Positions 37,201-52,200 of a DNA stretch of 64,000 bases are shown piece after piece. Position numbers and translations under genes: made by a program. Where the stretch lies: the NCBI GenBank assembly GCA_963978545.1, contig OZ021721.1:34893348-34957347 (forward strand), written 5' to 3'. Numbering within the stretch: position 1 is the stretch's first letter; each line of letters begins with the position of its first letter. The notes below the pieces were generated by a model that was given only the letters and a program-made list of their open reading frames with translations, was not told where the DNA came from and made no database searches. The DNA comes from Linyphia triangularis. Lineage: Eukaryota > Arthropoda > Arachnida > Araneae > Linyphiidae.

Positions 37201-40200
37201 ACTAAGGAAAATCCTTAAACAAGACAGACGTGCAACATTTCCACAAATTGCCGCAGATTTCAATTCTGGAGTGTATCAACATGTGTCAGCGAGCAGATAT
37301 TTTAACCCTTTGCACTCGAGGCATTTTTTGCGCGGAGGAACCAGCAACTCAAGACATTTCGCGGCATTTTTTATTCGATTCTAGGTTACGAATTCGCTTC
37401 ATAGAAACTAAACACAGTCATTAAATTTTCAGGTATCGAATTTTCTTATCAAACCTAGTGGTCATCTCGTGTTGGGGCATCCAATCATGTGGTGCCTGAG
37501 ATGCGCCGTTCGAGCGCGAAGGGTTAAAGGATCGTCATTGACATGAGCTTTCAAAGACGAAGACCCACTCGTGTACTGTTATTGATAACAGAGTATAAAG
37601 CTTTACCCCTCGCCTGGGCCCGCCAATGCCATCATTTAACTGCTAGTGTCTGGGAGCACGTTGCCTGGTTTAATGAGTCTCGTTTTCAAATGTATCGGGC
37701 AGATGGACGCTCACGGGTATGGAGAAAACGTCATGAATCCATGGACCTTACATGTCTACAGGGGACTGTTCAAGGGGTGGAGCCTCTGTGATGGTAAGGG
37801 GCGTGTGTAGTTGGCACGATATGTGACCCCTGATACCTCTAGAAACGACTCTGACAGGTGATAGGTACGTAAGCATCTTATCCGATTACCTACATCCATT
37901 CGTGTCTATAGTGCATTCGAACGGACTTGGAAAATTCCAGCAGGGCAATGCGTCACCCTAAAAGTCTAGAATTATAAAAAAAACTGGCTCCAGGAACACT
38001 CTTCTGACTTTAGACATTTCCGTTGACCACCTAAATCCCCAGACATGAACATTAAAGAGCAAGGCCTATTCTAAGTAAAAATTACGACTGCCCAAAAGTA
38101 CAATCTCTCCCCCCCCCCCCCCCCTCTTCACCCACCTGATGACTGTGGGGTTAGCCCTCTGGCTTCAAATGCCAACGGTGTTGTCGGCTTCGAATTCCAG
38201 ATTAGGCATGGATGTCCGTAGTGGTTCGGAATCCACGTAATCTGTAGGTCCCGGCCTGAGTAGCCGTTACTGTGCATAAAAATAGGTCGTTGAGAGTACA
38301 AACCAACCAATCAACTCCCCCCCCCCCCCCCTTTTGCACTTTCAACCCATACAGCAAATTAATTTGAAACAATAAAATTCGATACTTTTTCTTTAAGTAT
38401 AACATTAACACTCAAAGCTTTAAAATTAGGTTTCTGATATCCTACTTCATGAGGTTAATTTGTTAATATTTATATATCTACTAGATGTATACCCGGGCTT
38501 CGCTACGAAATCTTAAAATGTGCAATATTTTAGCTAGTTGTGAGGCCTCGCTTTGCGGAAATCCGTCATTGGTGTATATGTCCCAGTTTTTGGCGCTTCG
38601 CTCGTAAGAAGGTTCATTGTTACACAAAATTGAGCTCGCTTCATTCACTGAAAAGTTCATTGACACATATGCACAGGCTAACTTCATTCGTTGAAAGGTT
38701 CATTGCTATGCAAGCACAGGCTGGCTTCGCTCGCTGAAAAGTTCATTGCTGCGTAAGCATAAGCTTGCTTCACTCACTAAAATCTAATTGCTACGTAAAG
38801 CCTTAATAGAGAAACAAAAAATCCACGTTAATATCCTGTTAATACAATAATACAACACCCCTTTAAGATTATTTTAACATGTGTTTGTGGGAAGCAAAAT
38901 TGGAAGGCCAAAACTACTTATTTAGAAACTTTCAGAGCTCTAGGCTTATTAGAGGTCGCTTTTTGTGAAAATATTAATTAAAAAACAAATTAAAATTTTA
39001 ACACTCTTTTTGTCAAAAGTCCAATTAGAAGGCCAAAGCTACTTGTATTGAAAATTTCAGAACTGTAGCCCAATTAGAAATAGTTTTGCAAAATAATTGT
39101 TATAGTTAAAAATAATTAATTAAAAACAAATAAAATTTTAAAGTTCTGTTTTTCAAAAGTCCAATTAGAAGGCTAAACTACTTATGTTGAAAATTTCAGA
39201 GCTGTATCTCTGTTTGAAGTCACTTTGTAAAAAAAAAAAACATTAATTAAAAAAATTAATTAAAAAATAACTAATTAAAATTTTAACATTCTGTTTGACA
39301 TGTATACAATTAGAAGGCCAAAACTACTAATGCTGAAAATTTCAGAGCTCTACTCCAATTTTAAGTAGGTTTCTATAGATCCACAGACACACAGCTTGTT
39401 TTATTATTATAGATATGCGCTAGCTTCTAGGCCACGAGGTTGCGGGTTTGAGTCCCGTGTTAGGCATGGGTGTTTGTAAATGTATGTTGCCTTGTCTAAT
39501 GACGAATGTTTCGGCGCATTATAGCCCTCGTGTTGCTGACGGCGCCAGATAATCTGTAAACAACCAACCAACCAACCAACCAAAACAATCATGCGCATGC
39601 ACAGAAGGTAGGATACGATGACTTAACCACTGCCACCAGTTATATTACTAAAGTGCTGGATGGCCATCAACGGACAAGAAGAGATTGGCCTTGAAAAAAT
39701 AAACTGATGGTATCCCAGTAACGAACAGCGAGTGTGTCATTGAAGGCATAACGTTACCATCACCCACCCAGTACTGCCGGCAACTAGCCGTGAAGCGGCC
39801 ATCGTTCGTTTTTTTACTGGGAGGTTTTCAATAATTGTACGTAATTTTTGCCATAAGGTGTAATCTAAGTGTTTAAACTAAACAAATCCTTAAATATGGC
39901 AATGACAACACTATACTGAAAAAATAAAAAAATTTATGGAGCAAAAATAGAAGATTGAAAATATTTATTTGTTGAGAAATGAAAACTTCGTACGGAAATA
40001 TTAATAAATCGGTATGCATTAATTTTACTTTCAAATCAATGATTTAAAACCCATACTATACACTTTTCAAAATATTTCACCACTTTTCACAGCTTCATTT
40101 GTAATTTTCAAAAGCCATGAGCCATGGAATTGAATAATCATGAAGTTAATTTGCAAAAGTCAATGAACATGGGTTCCATGCTCAAATAGCATAGCGCCGC

Positions 40201-43200
40201 CAGGGCGGTGTAAGGGGCGTACTTGCGACCCCCTCAATTTTAAAAAATTAAAAATGTGGAGAAAAGTAGTAGGATTCACTGGAAATAGAAGTATAATATG
40301 GGTTTTAAGATATTCAATGGATAATAAATTTAATACATATCTATTAATTAAAATTTCATTAAGATTTCCAATTTAAAAGTCAAGGTGAAAACAGAAAATT
40401 AACTGCCTTGCAACCCCTGGGGTACCCTTTTGCACTCTTCTGAAAATATTTCTGCCGGCACCCATGTCAAAATGAAATACTGTAATGTCAGATATGTTTT
40501 AACCATTCGCTTCATTGAAATGCATATTTTATTTATTTAGATAATTTAATTGTTCAATTTTTCAATTTATCTTATAATTTTGTTTGTATGTGCATTTGAG
40601 TAATCCCATATAGCACACATCCTCTCAGGGAAGTCCCTAGGAAGTCCCCATTCATCCCCGAGACTCCGAATGACTTCCTCGGGACCTCGCTGGGAGGATG
40701 GGTGCTATATGGAACATTTATAGAATTACATGGAATTCATGTATTTTGAAATTTACACTCCCTTCAAATGAATGAATGAAACTCTATTGTTAAATCGAGC
40801 CCCCTCACTTTTACTACTCACGAGCCGCCGCTGTTCATACAGTGGCGTATCCACTGTATGAACAGCGGATACGCCACTTTTTTTTTGGGGGGGGGGGGGA
40901 GACAGCCTTACTATTTTTTTTAAGTATATTGATTTTTGAATGTTTGATGAAAGGGAAATAGCAAAACTGTTTTTATAATTAATACACAGTTAAATTAGTC
41001 TAATTTCTTAACGTTACTTTTAGAAAATGTTAGAAAACGTTACTTTTTCTCTGGTCTGACCTTCTGAGACGCCACGAGCCCAGCATATGGTTAGTTGGTT
41101 AGTTTATACGCTCAACGACTTATTTTTATGCACCATGGCGGCTAATCAGGCTGGGACCTACAGTTTAGTGTGGATTCCGAACCACAGCTAACATCCATGC
41201 CTGATCCGGGATCGAACCCAGCACCTTTGGCATGCGTGGGCAGAGCGTTAACCACACAACCACCAGATGGGCCCCCAGCATATGGAAACGAGAAAGAAGT
41301 GTAAAATCGTGAGAGTTTGAGATAAAATATGTGGATTTGTGTTTTTGTGTTCGTTCCCTGTAGTTATAATTACTTTGAAAAAAATGACTGACTTTGAAAG
41401 TTTGTAAAAAGCTTGCAATTAATTAAAACATTGGACATTTTAGTAAATTTTGCTCTCGATTTTCGGGGAGGGGGGCTGCAGTTCTATCAACCTCCTCCCC
41501 TTGGATACGCCCCTGTAATCATGCATTTAATACTAAAAGCAAAATATATGTATCTCTTGTAGGTGCAATAACTTTCTCCAATATCGGGATCGCTGTTCTG
41601 GAACCATCACTTCCTTTGTGGATGATGGATAAAATGAATGCTTCTAAATGGCAGCAAGGTGTGGCCTTTTTACCGGCCAGTATTTCTTATCTCATTGGAA
41701 CTAATCTGTTTGGACCACTCGGTCATAAAATCGGGAGGTAAGTTTATTTATAATGTACTTCGATAGAAAATATGCAATCGCAATAATGGCAGGTTTCAGT
41801 TCCATACACTTTAAACTGATAAGTTATGAAAGAAAATGGGATATGTCTGTGAAAAAGATAGACAAAAGCTAAGTTGGTCGTTTTGGAAGATAATTTTTCC
41901 TTTTCTACATTGACCAGAATATTAGCAACAGTACAGAGCTGTTCCGAAACGAATAAAATCTAGTAGATAGTCTCGATAAGGTTGAAACTTATTCTATTGT
42001 TTTAATCATGTTAATGTAGATAAATAATGTAAATCACAAATGTTTTAAATACGGCAAGAAGGATAGAAGGTTTGGCTTGAATGGGGAGAGTGTGTGTGTG
42101 TGTGGGGGGGGTTATTACGAAAAATAAAGACTCGCTATACCAATGGGGGGGGAAAAAAGGGGGGGGGGGGATGAGGGGAAAAAAGAAAAACCTTCATGTT
42201 CAAATCTTTTTCCAAACCTACGGGGTAAGGGAAATTTCTTAAGAATCATTTTCTTCACAAAAAAAAAAAAAAATTAGCAGGAGCATGCAAATGTTCTTAA
42301 ACACATGGAAATTGAAAGGGTCTGATATAATTTTAAAATACACGAATGCAATTTTTTCGGAGAAACTTTTCCGGGCGCAGCAAATAAGATAGGATCAGTG
42401 GCGGGCCGCTCCAAATATTTCAAGCATACACTAACAAAAACAAACGTTAAAGAAACTTTCATAAACATTTAAATATATATTTTTCTAAATAGACGTGTCT
42501 CTTAATGTTTATATTGCATTATTTTTTTTATATATATACATAATGATACTAACATCGTCCGCGTCTGTAAATCTACGGATAAAATTGCTATTTTTTCTCC
42601 TTCATCAATTATGCTATCTGTGGATTCTTTCTCAACTTGAACAGTAATTTCACCACATTTTTTATCTTTTCTTCTTTTGCAAAATAAAAACAGTGTATCA
42701 CTTTGAGTTTTGCGTTTTCTACCTGCACTCATTTTAATTACTTTCAATTGCCCATATGTTAACACAAGGTTATGAAAGTATTGTTTTCGGTCGAAACAAA
42801 TTTCGAATTTTTTTGCATTTTCCCACGTTTTGGAACATCCTGACAGAAAAAAAGTGGTACAGAAAAATGTCTGCACGTGGTCAGCATAACTCTCGAACGA
42901 TTTGATCTACGATGTTCAAATTTGGTGTACAGGTTAGTGGGGACCATGGAACCTGTCATTAAGATTTTCGCCAATATTGGGCATGCGCAAAACATGAAAA
43001 AAAAATCACTTTTATAGCAATTACTAAAAAACGGATCTAACGATTTTGTTCAAAATCCCTATGGTAATGCCTTCTTAGATGTTCTAAACATCTTCCCCTC
43101 CGAAATTCCCGTAAGAATGCTATAAACTCTAAAGGTGAAAAAAGAAGAAAAACGAGTGTCTTCAATATAGAGTTCAGTTCCCTTGAGCATCTCTCATCAA

Positions 43201-46200
43201 CGACCGTTTTTCTCCTCTCCTCTGTTTCACTTACAAGAGAGGATATTGTAAGAATTATAGAAAAGCATATTGTCCCATTCGAGATTTTTTTTTTGGGGGG
43301 GGAGGGGGGGCATGTAAGAATTATCGCCAAAAATATCACTAAACTGGCCATTTTTTCAAATAAATGAAAATGGTAATATCACTATATCATGTCAAATTTA
43401 AATGCATTGACCAATATCATAGTGTAATTGAAAGTTGTGCGATGTTCCCCTCCCCTAGTTTACATTCAGTTATTGTTCAGTGTTCGGTTTTTTTATATAG
43501 CACAATATCCACTCGGGACTTGTTTTCCCACGATGGAAAGTCTATTTATCCAGCCTCAGACGGGTGTAGCACTTAGTTACCATCAAATGGTACATTAAAT
43601 GGCAAGTTTGCTGTTCTGGAGAAAAATCCGTGTATAGTCTTGCAGTTTGGTATAGATTTTGATTACCTTAGTAAAACATTCATTACTGAATAATCCCAAT
43701 AATGAAATTTAATGGATTAATGGATAATTCGAGTAATAATCAACAAAGAGTTGGTTGGGGAAAAATGCAGTATATTTGTTTAATTTTTTCTCAGCCTAAT
43801 AGGGGAGGGGGTTTGACCCCCCCCCCCCCTCATTACGCCTTTGTTTAGCTTCTCCAGTCCTTCTCATAATCCAACTTTACTTTCTACAAAATTTAAATGA
43901 TTGCTGAGAGACATATTTTCGATTATGATGCGAAAGGTCTAAGAATCTAGCCTCGCCGGCTCTCTGCTGTCTAATTAATTTCTTAATGAGTACACATGGT
44001 GACTATTGTGACAAATAGTTTTGTCGGTCATCGATCTGCCTGATATGAGATTTTCGGAATTATTCCCATTCAAGATAATAAATATCGTGATACAATATTG
44101 TCGCGAGATTGATGTTTGCAATCGAAATTCGGTTTGTTTTCTTCAAGTAGAAATCTTCCTTACTGCACTAAGAAAAAAGTATTGAATCATAATTAAAAAT
44201 GTGTACTTACTAGTTTTAACTTGAGTACAGAAACATGCATTTTCAATGTGTTAACATCAAATATGTCACTCTATTTCGTCTTCTCATCCGGGACAACACG
44301 AAGGAAAAAAAAAAAAATTAACTCGGCGACGAAACACTGCCGAGATTGGGACATTTTAAGATGTTTTGCGACACTCAATTTTTCCTTAAATTTATAGAAA
44401 TCAATGAAAGTTGTGCTTAAAACAAAACAATATTATTTTGTCTGGATGTGTTTGGGGACGTATATAAAATGCATCTCGCACAATTTTGACTTTTCTCATC
44501 CCCCCACCTATCCCACTCCATGTCACGCTCAGTCCTGTTTGATCACCCTACCCCTCCACTAAAATTACGTTCCGATGTTGCTCCTCCTCCTAAAAATTAA
44601 TTAAATTATTTTACCATACCCTCTGCATTTAAAAAATATACATACTTAATGTAGTTTGTAGCTTTGAAGTAAAGTAAAGTTCAATGTATCGCGAGTTAAC
44701 TTTTATTAAATGTGTTTTGTAGTCGAATAATAATTGAAGCCATTTTTTTTAAACCATAATGAAAAAAAACGTAATTAAATTTGTCCCGCGAAAGTGAAAT
44801 TGGTACGTCATGAAGTCATATAAGCAATTATCCCCCTTCCCACTCCTCCTATGCGGGTGAAGTAATTTATGAACGCCCCTTTTGACTACGTGAAAATGTG
44901 TCAATTTTCCACTCATAAATTCTTTGTATATTTTTACAATGTATATAAAAATGGATGGTAAGAACGAATGAGGAACTACATGTTTATCACCCAAAATTTC
45001 ATAGGTGTAAAAATTATGTGATTAAGTGCTACACTACTTGTTCTCTTTATATCTTTGCTATTCTTTGTTTGCTACTCCTTTAAGCCAGTCATGTAACCAG
45101 AGTTCATTCTAGAAATGAAAAAGGGCAGGGTGCTATTTTCCAAAAAAGGGCAACTCCTGTTTACGAGGGCACTTTGATAGCAAATTGCAGAAATTTTTAT
45201 GCGGGTTTTCTGCTATAATTTCAATATTGTTTTACTTTTCCACCACAATAAATAAATAATAATAATAATGCAAAAAACTTGCTCAGAAACTCAAAAGATA
45301 TAAAAATACTGATAAAATGCTTCAGTCCTACTTCTGTGGAATAGGAATGAGAAAATTATTAAAATTAAAGAACCATCTACACAGTAAAATTTTCATCAAA
45401 TATTAATTTTTTATAAAAATATAAATTTATAATAGATTAAAATAAAGATAAGAATATTTTGATGAAGAATGTTAAGCTGAGAACTTTTCACAATGTATCT
45501 CCTTACAAAATTTTTTAAAGTTTGAATGAATCAACCTTAAACTTTATTTCTTAGGTTTGCCATTGTCAGATAAAGAATAGGGTTTCTCCAAATTTAACAT
45601 TATTCATTGTGGGATATCACAAGGAGTTTTCTGACTAAAGAACTTGGACTATGTCCTAAAATATGAGCATTTTTTTTATTTTCCAAATCGGATCAAATTC
45701 AACGTTAAAACGGCGATTCTTTGCCGTGCAGGCCGCTATTATGTAGGCTATAATAGAAGTTTTTTTGTTTTTTTTAATCGGAAATAATCCAGGATTTTTA
45801 TTACATTCCGGGATGTTTAGTTCTAAATACAAAACGGGTGTTTAGAAATTAATTGGTAACAAGTAAATTACCAAAAACACCCCCTAAATTTAACAAGAGG
45901 GCATCGCGATCACACGTGTCCAAACGGAAATATTCTTTTTAAATTCTTAGTGTAAATATTTGATGGTTATACACCTTTAACTAAGTTAATCAAGCCTTTC
46001 AAATTCCTTTCTTCTCTATTTTGAAGGAGGCATGGTAAAAATCCGGCGAAATACGCTTAATCAAAACACGTACGAAATGGCCATCTGGATTTACTAATGA
46101 TCACTTGGGAAATTGTAAGACGGCCCCCTACAATTCACCTACTAACGATGCACGTTATGTGGGCATCTATTCAATGATTTTAGTCCCTGATCTATACGTT

Positions 46201-49200
46201 GCGCGTTTGAACATAAATGGGCATGCGCGACAGGGGATTTCAGTAGGGGTGATCCACATATTGCGTACTGTTGGGGGGAAAACGAAAAAATTTCGAATTC
46301 TTGCAGGATGCGATTTTTTCTGAAAAAGGGCAGGAAGGGCGCTAGTATTAAAGAAAAGGGGCAGACAGCCCCCCCCCCCCTCGAAAAACGCTTAGGACGA
46401 ACTCTGATTTAACAAAGACCTCCACCAGATGAGTTTGCCGAACTTATTGCTTAGAAGCAGTTTTATCGCCTAACATGCATAGGTGCTTCGAAAATTATGA
46501 TTTCAAAGATGAGTAGATACGATAGAGATTTTGACATATAGTCCTAATTTGATTACCGTGGGAGTTTTCATGGTTTTCTTCTAATCGATAGGAAAACGTT
46601 GAAAAAGTATCATAAGTACAGAATTTAAAGAAGTTATAAATACGCTACTTATCATAAAAATTCTTGGTATTTTTCAATTTTAATGTTTTTCGAGCAAGCT
46701 TTAAAATACAAAAATTGTTCTATTTCCCCCATATTTCCTGACAATACTAACATATCCATTTGAAATCGAATCATTTATTTCCATAGGTGGTTATCTGCTA
46801 TGATTGGCTTGCTCATAATTGGTGTCTGTTTGATTTGTGTAAGTAAACAGTTTAGTTTTATACTTTTGAACAATTCGGTAGAAAACTGCCGATTCTAAAT
46901 TTAAATTTTTTAGTAACGTTCACTTATTATTAAAATTTCTGACTAAAAAAAGATCAATTTACGACTTCTTTGTGTTGCTTTCACTAAAACACACAAATGA
47001 AATTCGCAATTTTTTCACTTTTTCGCTCGATCTCAGAATTTCCAAATTTTAGGTTCCTTTGGCAACATCGATCGAAGAACTGATACCTGCAAATGCTGGA
47101 ATTGGATTTGCCATAGGTAAATTAGTTTTTCAATATCTTAAATTAAAGATGAACCATTTTCAATAATTTTTTTTTTTCTTCACGTTAACCTTTTAGAAGA
47201 GACTGAAGGGCAATCGTGCTTTTATGAAAAATATACCTTAATTAAGAAGTAGACTTTAATTATATATATTTAAATTACGCGAAGAAATATTCCCCAGAAT
47301 ATTCGAAAGAAAGGGAGGAAATGGTGTAGCATAAGAAGAAAAAAAAAAACTGTAAGAAATAGTATTTTTCTTATACCATACCGTTTTATTCTTTGAGTGC
47401 ATATAGATTGAATTTCAGGTCATTCTAATCAGTGATTTTTACTGCTTTTTGAAAGTTGAACTTTAATTATAAACACCCTGCATACATTCAGGGTGTATAA
47501 ACAAAATGAGCAGATTCAAAATCGTTATATTTATAGAAAAATGAAGATCTAGTGAATGAAAAATATGTCGCTGGACGAGGTGTGGCCTATAGTTTTAGGA
47601 AATAGCCACTAGAGGGCCCTCTTCATGTAAAAGATGGGGGATATTATGGCATAAAAATTTGTTTTTCTTAAATTAGGATATAAAAATGCTCATTCAAACC
47701 TCTTTTCTTTGAAATTTAGAATGCAGGGATTATGAAAAAGAATGATTCTCAACAAACTGCGTTCATGGTGATTTCTCTGAGTTTCACACGTGGTGAGTCC
47801 TTTTGTGGCAATTCGCTAAAACTCTAGGCCACGCCTCGTCCAGCGACATAATTTTCATTGACGAGATCTTCGTCCTTCCATAAATATAATGATTTAGAAT
47901 TGAGTCATTCTTTTTTATACAACCTGTATATTATACTCTACCAGCTTCACGAGCTTTCTAACTGAAAATTCTAGATAGTGGATGTTTGTTTATTAAACTG
48001 AAGCTGAAGAAGGCTGAACAATTACCGTATTTATCTGTGTTAGTTACTTTCTCCCAAACAAGTTAACACTTGTTGGTAACCACGGACAATTATTGGAGAT
48101 CATTAGATGGGATACAGTACAGTGGCAATTCAATTTTCTGTATCTGCTTGCAGAGAAAAAAAAACTTACGAGTTATTCAGAAGACCCAGCAAAAAGATCA
48201 GTGCGCAAAATGCACAGCTAGCATGCAATAGGTCTCGCAATCAAGCCTCATTGGTGCCGATCAAATGGTATAGTGGTTAGCGTGCTAGCTTCTAGACCGC
48301 GAGGTTGCGGGTTCGAGTCCCGTGTAAGGTATGGATGTTTGTAAATGTATGTTGGCTTGTCAAATGACGAATGTTTCGGCGCATTATAGCCCTCGTGTTG
48401 CTGACGGCGCCAGATAATCTGAAAACAATCAACCAAGCCTCGTTGGCACTCTGCGCTCTCTCTTTTCAAAGTGAGTAAACCAATACACGACCGCGACAGT
48501 CTCGGTATCTATAGTCTCGCGTTAGTAATCAGGCGGCCAGGTGGGAGTTTACCGGGTTTTTTCCGATTCAAGATACACATGTGAAGCAATTTCCCTTGAA
48601 AGACCTTCCTGAAAGCATTCTCCCCTTCACACATGAACTACTTTCAGTTATCCAGATCTTGATATAATGATGTTCCGGCGCATATCCCTCGTCTCGTGTA
48701 GCTCTTGCACAAGGAAATCTGCAATAAAACCTGCCAAATAATGAGCACACATTTTTTCACTGGTAATCTCCGCTCGTGCTTTTCCAATGACAACTCAAAT
48801 CGTTGGTTTCCCCTACTTGCCAATTAAACTCTTTATTTGCGAAATGGTGGCAACTTTTGGTTGAGTAATTACGTCATCGTCGATGTAAATGATTGCGTAA
48901 TGATGCTGCAAATTGATATAAGTTCGCAAGTTAAGTCATTGGCAAGTTGCTGGGAAACCAAAGATTTAATTCTTGTTTAAAAAGCATGAGCTTAGATTAC
49001 CCCCAAAAAATGCTCACACAAAATTTGGAGAGGTATGAAATATTTGGCTAGTTACATTTCTACTATTATGGACCCCTCTCCCATTGCCATTTCTGCCATC
49101 ATTTGAATCGTGACGGATTATTTAATCAATGATATTTTGCCACGAATATCTCATTAAGTATGATAATGAGAGATGTAGTTATATGAGAATATATAAAATA

Positions 49201-52200
49201 TTCTTTGTAAAATTACGCGCATTTTTCATCAATGGGAAAGGTAATATATTATCAAAAAATTATAAAAGGAAAGTTCATATCTAGAACGAATGAGGAAGAA
49301 ATCACAATACGAAATATCTTAATTTCAGTGACTTTTGTTAACATCTGAAGACAGAAGAAAACCATAACTCAACGGATCTTCAGAATCACAGCGAAAAGCT
49401 TTCTATTTTTGAGCTTTACAACCCGATGTATGCAGCAGTACCATACGCGGCAAAAGATATTCATCTGGGATCGGCATCCTGGTTCTTTCAGAAAATGGTA
49501 GATATTATGGTTTTTGCAGGAAGATTGTCGGTTGCTAGGTTGTGAATTACCTGGTGTCTTCCAATTTCACGTTCTCTCTTAAATTCCATCCGGAAAGCCT
49601 CTGTACATGAATAACTTTTCTTCTACCCCAGTGAATCTCTAGCATACCGCAATAAATACAGTGTTTCGTTATGATACCCCACTTTATATTTTGATATCCG
49701 ATACAGCCATTTGTCATAAAAGTTAATAACGCTAAATCTTCACTCGTAAGAAAGAAATTTAGTTTTGCTTTTTTTCAAGTATCTGAAAGAAGCAAGATTC
49801 TAGTGTCGAACAAATTACAATAGAGAATAAAATAAATTATAACTATATTTTTCAATTTTAGCAAAAAATTTCATTCATTTCATAAGAAATATTCATTTCA
49901 ACATCTAATTAATTTTTTTGTGTACAAAATAATTTAAAATATTCATTAAATGAAGTTATTTCCCCCAGGTATGGTGGATTCATCAATGATGCCAATGCTT
50001 GCATATCTTATGGATCTTCGACATACATCAGTTTATGGCTGCGTATATGCTATAGCAGACGTTGCTTTTTGTCTTGGATTCATTATAGGTAAAATAGTTC
50101 AATCAAGAAATATTTGCATTAGGGTAAAAGAAGGGTCAATCTCAAGAATCCTTGATCTAAAGGAATAAACAGATAAATTTTACAGAAATTATTGAACAAT
50201 ATTTAAAGAACATGCCCTTGCCACGTACAGTTTGCGCTATAGTGCAACGTATCGGGGCAAAATTTTAACAAAAAAAGTTCGTTAGAATATGTTGCGACAT
50301 TTATGTTACACAACTGTTTTAATTATAGAGTAACGAAGACCTAGCATTTCGAAGACAAAAATTAAAAAATGTGAACTTTGGCAACATGACCTTCAAGATA
50401 ACTGGCTTCTACGAAAAGTCAACTTCTAACTTTCGAAAATGAGTTTATTTTTAAGTTGATTAAAACTATGTATGAATGTGTTTTCAAATCTGAAGGTATT
50501 TGGTATTAAAAAAAATATATATATAAACAAATAATAAAACAAATAAAAAAAATATATACATCAATCGGAATACTATGTTTCATAAATAATATGAAAAATT
50601 TACGAAGTTTTTGATGCCTTCGAATAATTTAAAACAATGGACTTAAGGCCCTTTCGCTCTTTAAACAATAAATGATTTAATTAACGGTAGACAAACAGGA
50701 ACACATATTTATATTCGTGAAAGGTTGTTCATAAACATATAGATAATAATTATTATGAGGTGCTAAAAGCATAACCATTATATGTCCACTTTTGTAAACT
50801 TTCAGAAAAAGCAATTTCATACCTGGGCGAAAGTGTTCACGTGCCTTTTCTTAAACTTGCACTACAACATTATTATTTAGAAGGTACGTACAGTGTTTGT
50901 GCACATGAAAGAACTAGACTGAATTTTTACTTTGATTGAAACTAAACCACTACAACGATAAGAGATGATAGGTTCTGAGAATATGCCTATTCAGAAAACG
51001 AATCGGAATCGTACAAAAATACATAATGAGGAACTATCACGTTTTTTGGTTTTATTTTTAAATAAAAGTAGAGAAAAAATCATGAAAAACAATACCATTC
51101 TTTCAAAAATTTGAGCTCGGATAGATAGTTAAAAAAATATTTAGTTTTTCACTTTGCGATTTGGCGGGAAAAAGCCACTTTTGCGTGAAACGTCAACGCG
51201 CAGATAATGAACCAGTCTAAAACCTGTTTTAGACGAGGAATGAGTGAGGTTTCTCCTTCTTTTTGCGACTTTATCTCTGCGTAACCCCGTCACAGTTTTT
51301 TATGCGTTTTTGGTCACGTGACTTTTACTTTGATTTCGGCTAATTTCAAACTCTATTTTTGATTAATTGAAAGCATAAAGATAAAAAATAATTGCACTGC
51401 TCAAATATATTCGTTGGATAACACTAGAAAATACAAAAAATATTCATTTTCCTCACTTGTGCAAGTTCCTCATTGAAAATGTGGTGGGGTTCTCTGTTCA
51501 GAGAATAAAATAAAGAAAATCGAACAGCACATTCACATACGTGAACAAAATTCCTTAAGTCTCTCTGACATTAAAAAAAAAGGCACAAGAGCTTGAAAAC
51601 ACGAATGTTTTAGAATATTCCGTGCGTATCTCATAAAACCCAGGAGCTGATGGAATAAATGGTCAGTCATTTGATCGCCGTTAAGACCACGTTTCATTGT
51701 CATTTATGAATTACTGACAAATGAATCGATCATCAAAAGGGTGAACACTAGTGGGTGTGGGTGAAGCATGAACATTTCAATTAAAATCTGTTATGCATAA
51801 CTGGTCAAATAATGAGCCTGGTAACCAGCCATTCTTTTAATTTTCAATGAGGAAAGGAACATGCGATTTTCCTCCTTGCGTCAAAATTATGTTTATTTGT
51901 AAAACTGAGCTGTTATTGGTGATCATAAGATATATTCCTTATTAATTTACTGGATGATGACATAAAATGTTAGCAAACTTGGCTCAACTTACGAAAGAAC
52001 CATCGACTAGGCGCTAAGTAATATGATTACTTAAACATGGTCTCTCTCTCAACTATGATGATGGATAAAGAAACTTTTTTGCTACAAATGAAAACTATTT
52101 CCCCCTCCCCTCTCCATTCTGCATAAAAAAATTTCACCTGCTATTTTGGGAAAAAATATCTTTTTTGATTTTTAAAGCCAATCGAATGCTAATTTTTTAA

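Noticed and set aside
40190..40838. GCGCCGCC / GCCGCCGC pair as another hAT element
   Set aside because: The putative ends do not match beyond a few GC-rich bases and there is no target duplication.
42502..42876. 124-codon minus-strand frame in VMAT intron 7
   Set aside because: No recognisable domain and low-complexity lysine-rich composition in AT-rich intron; treated as chance.
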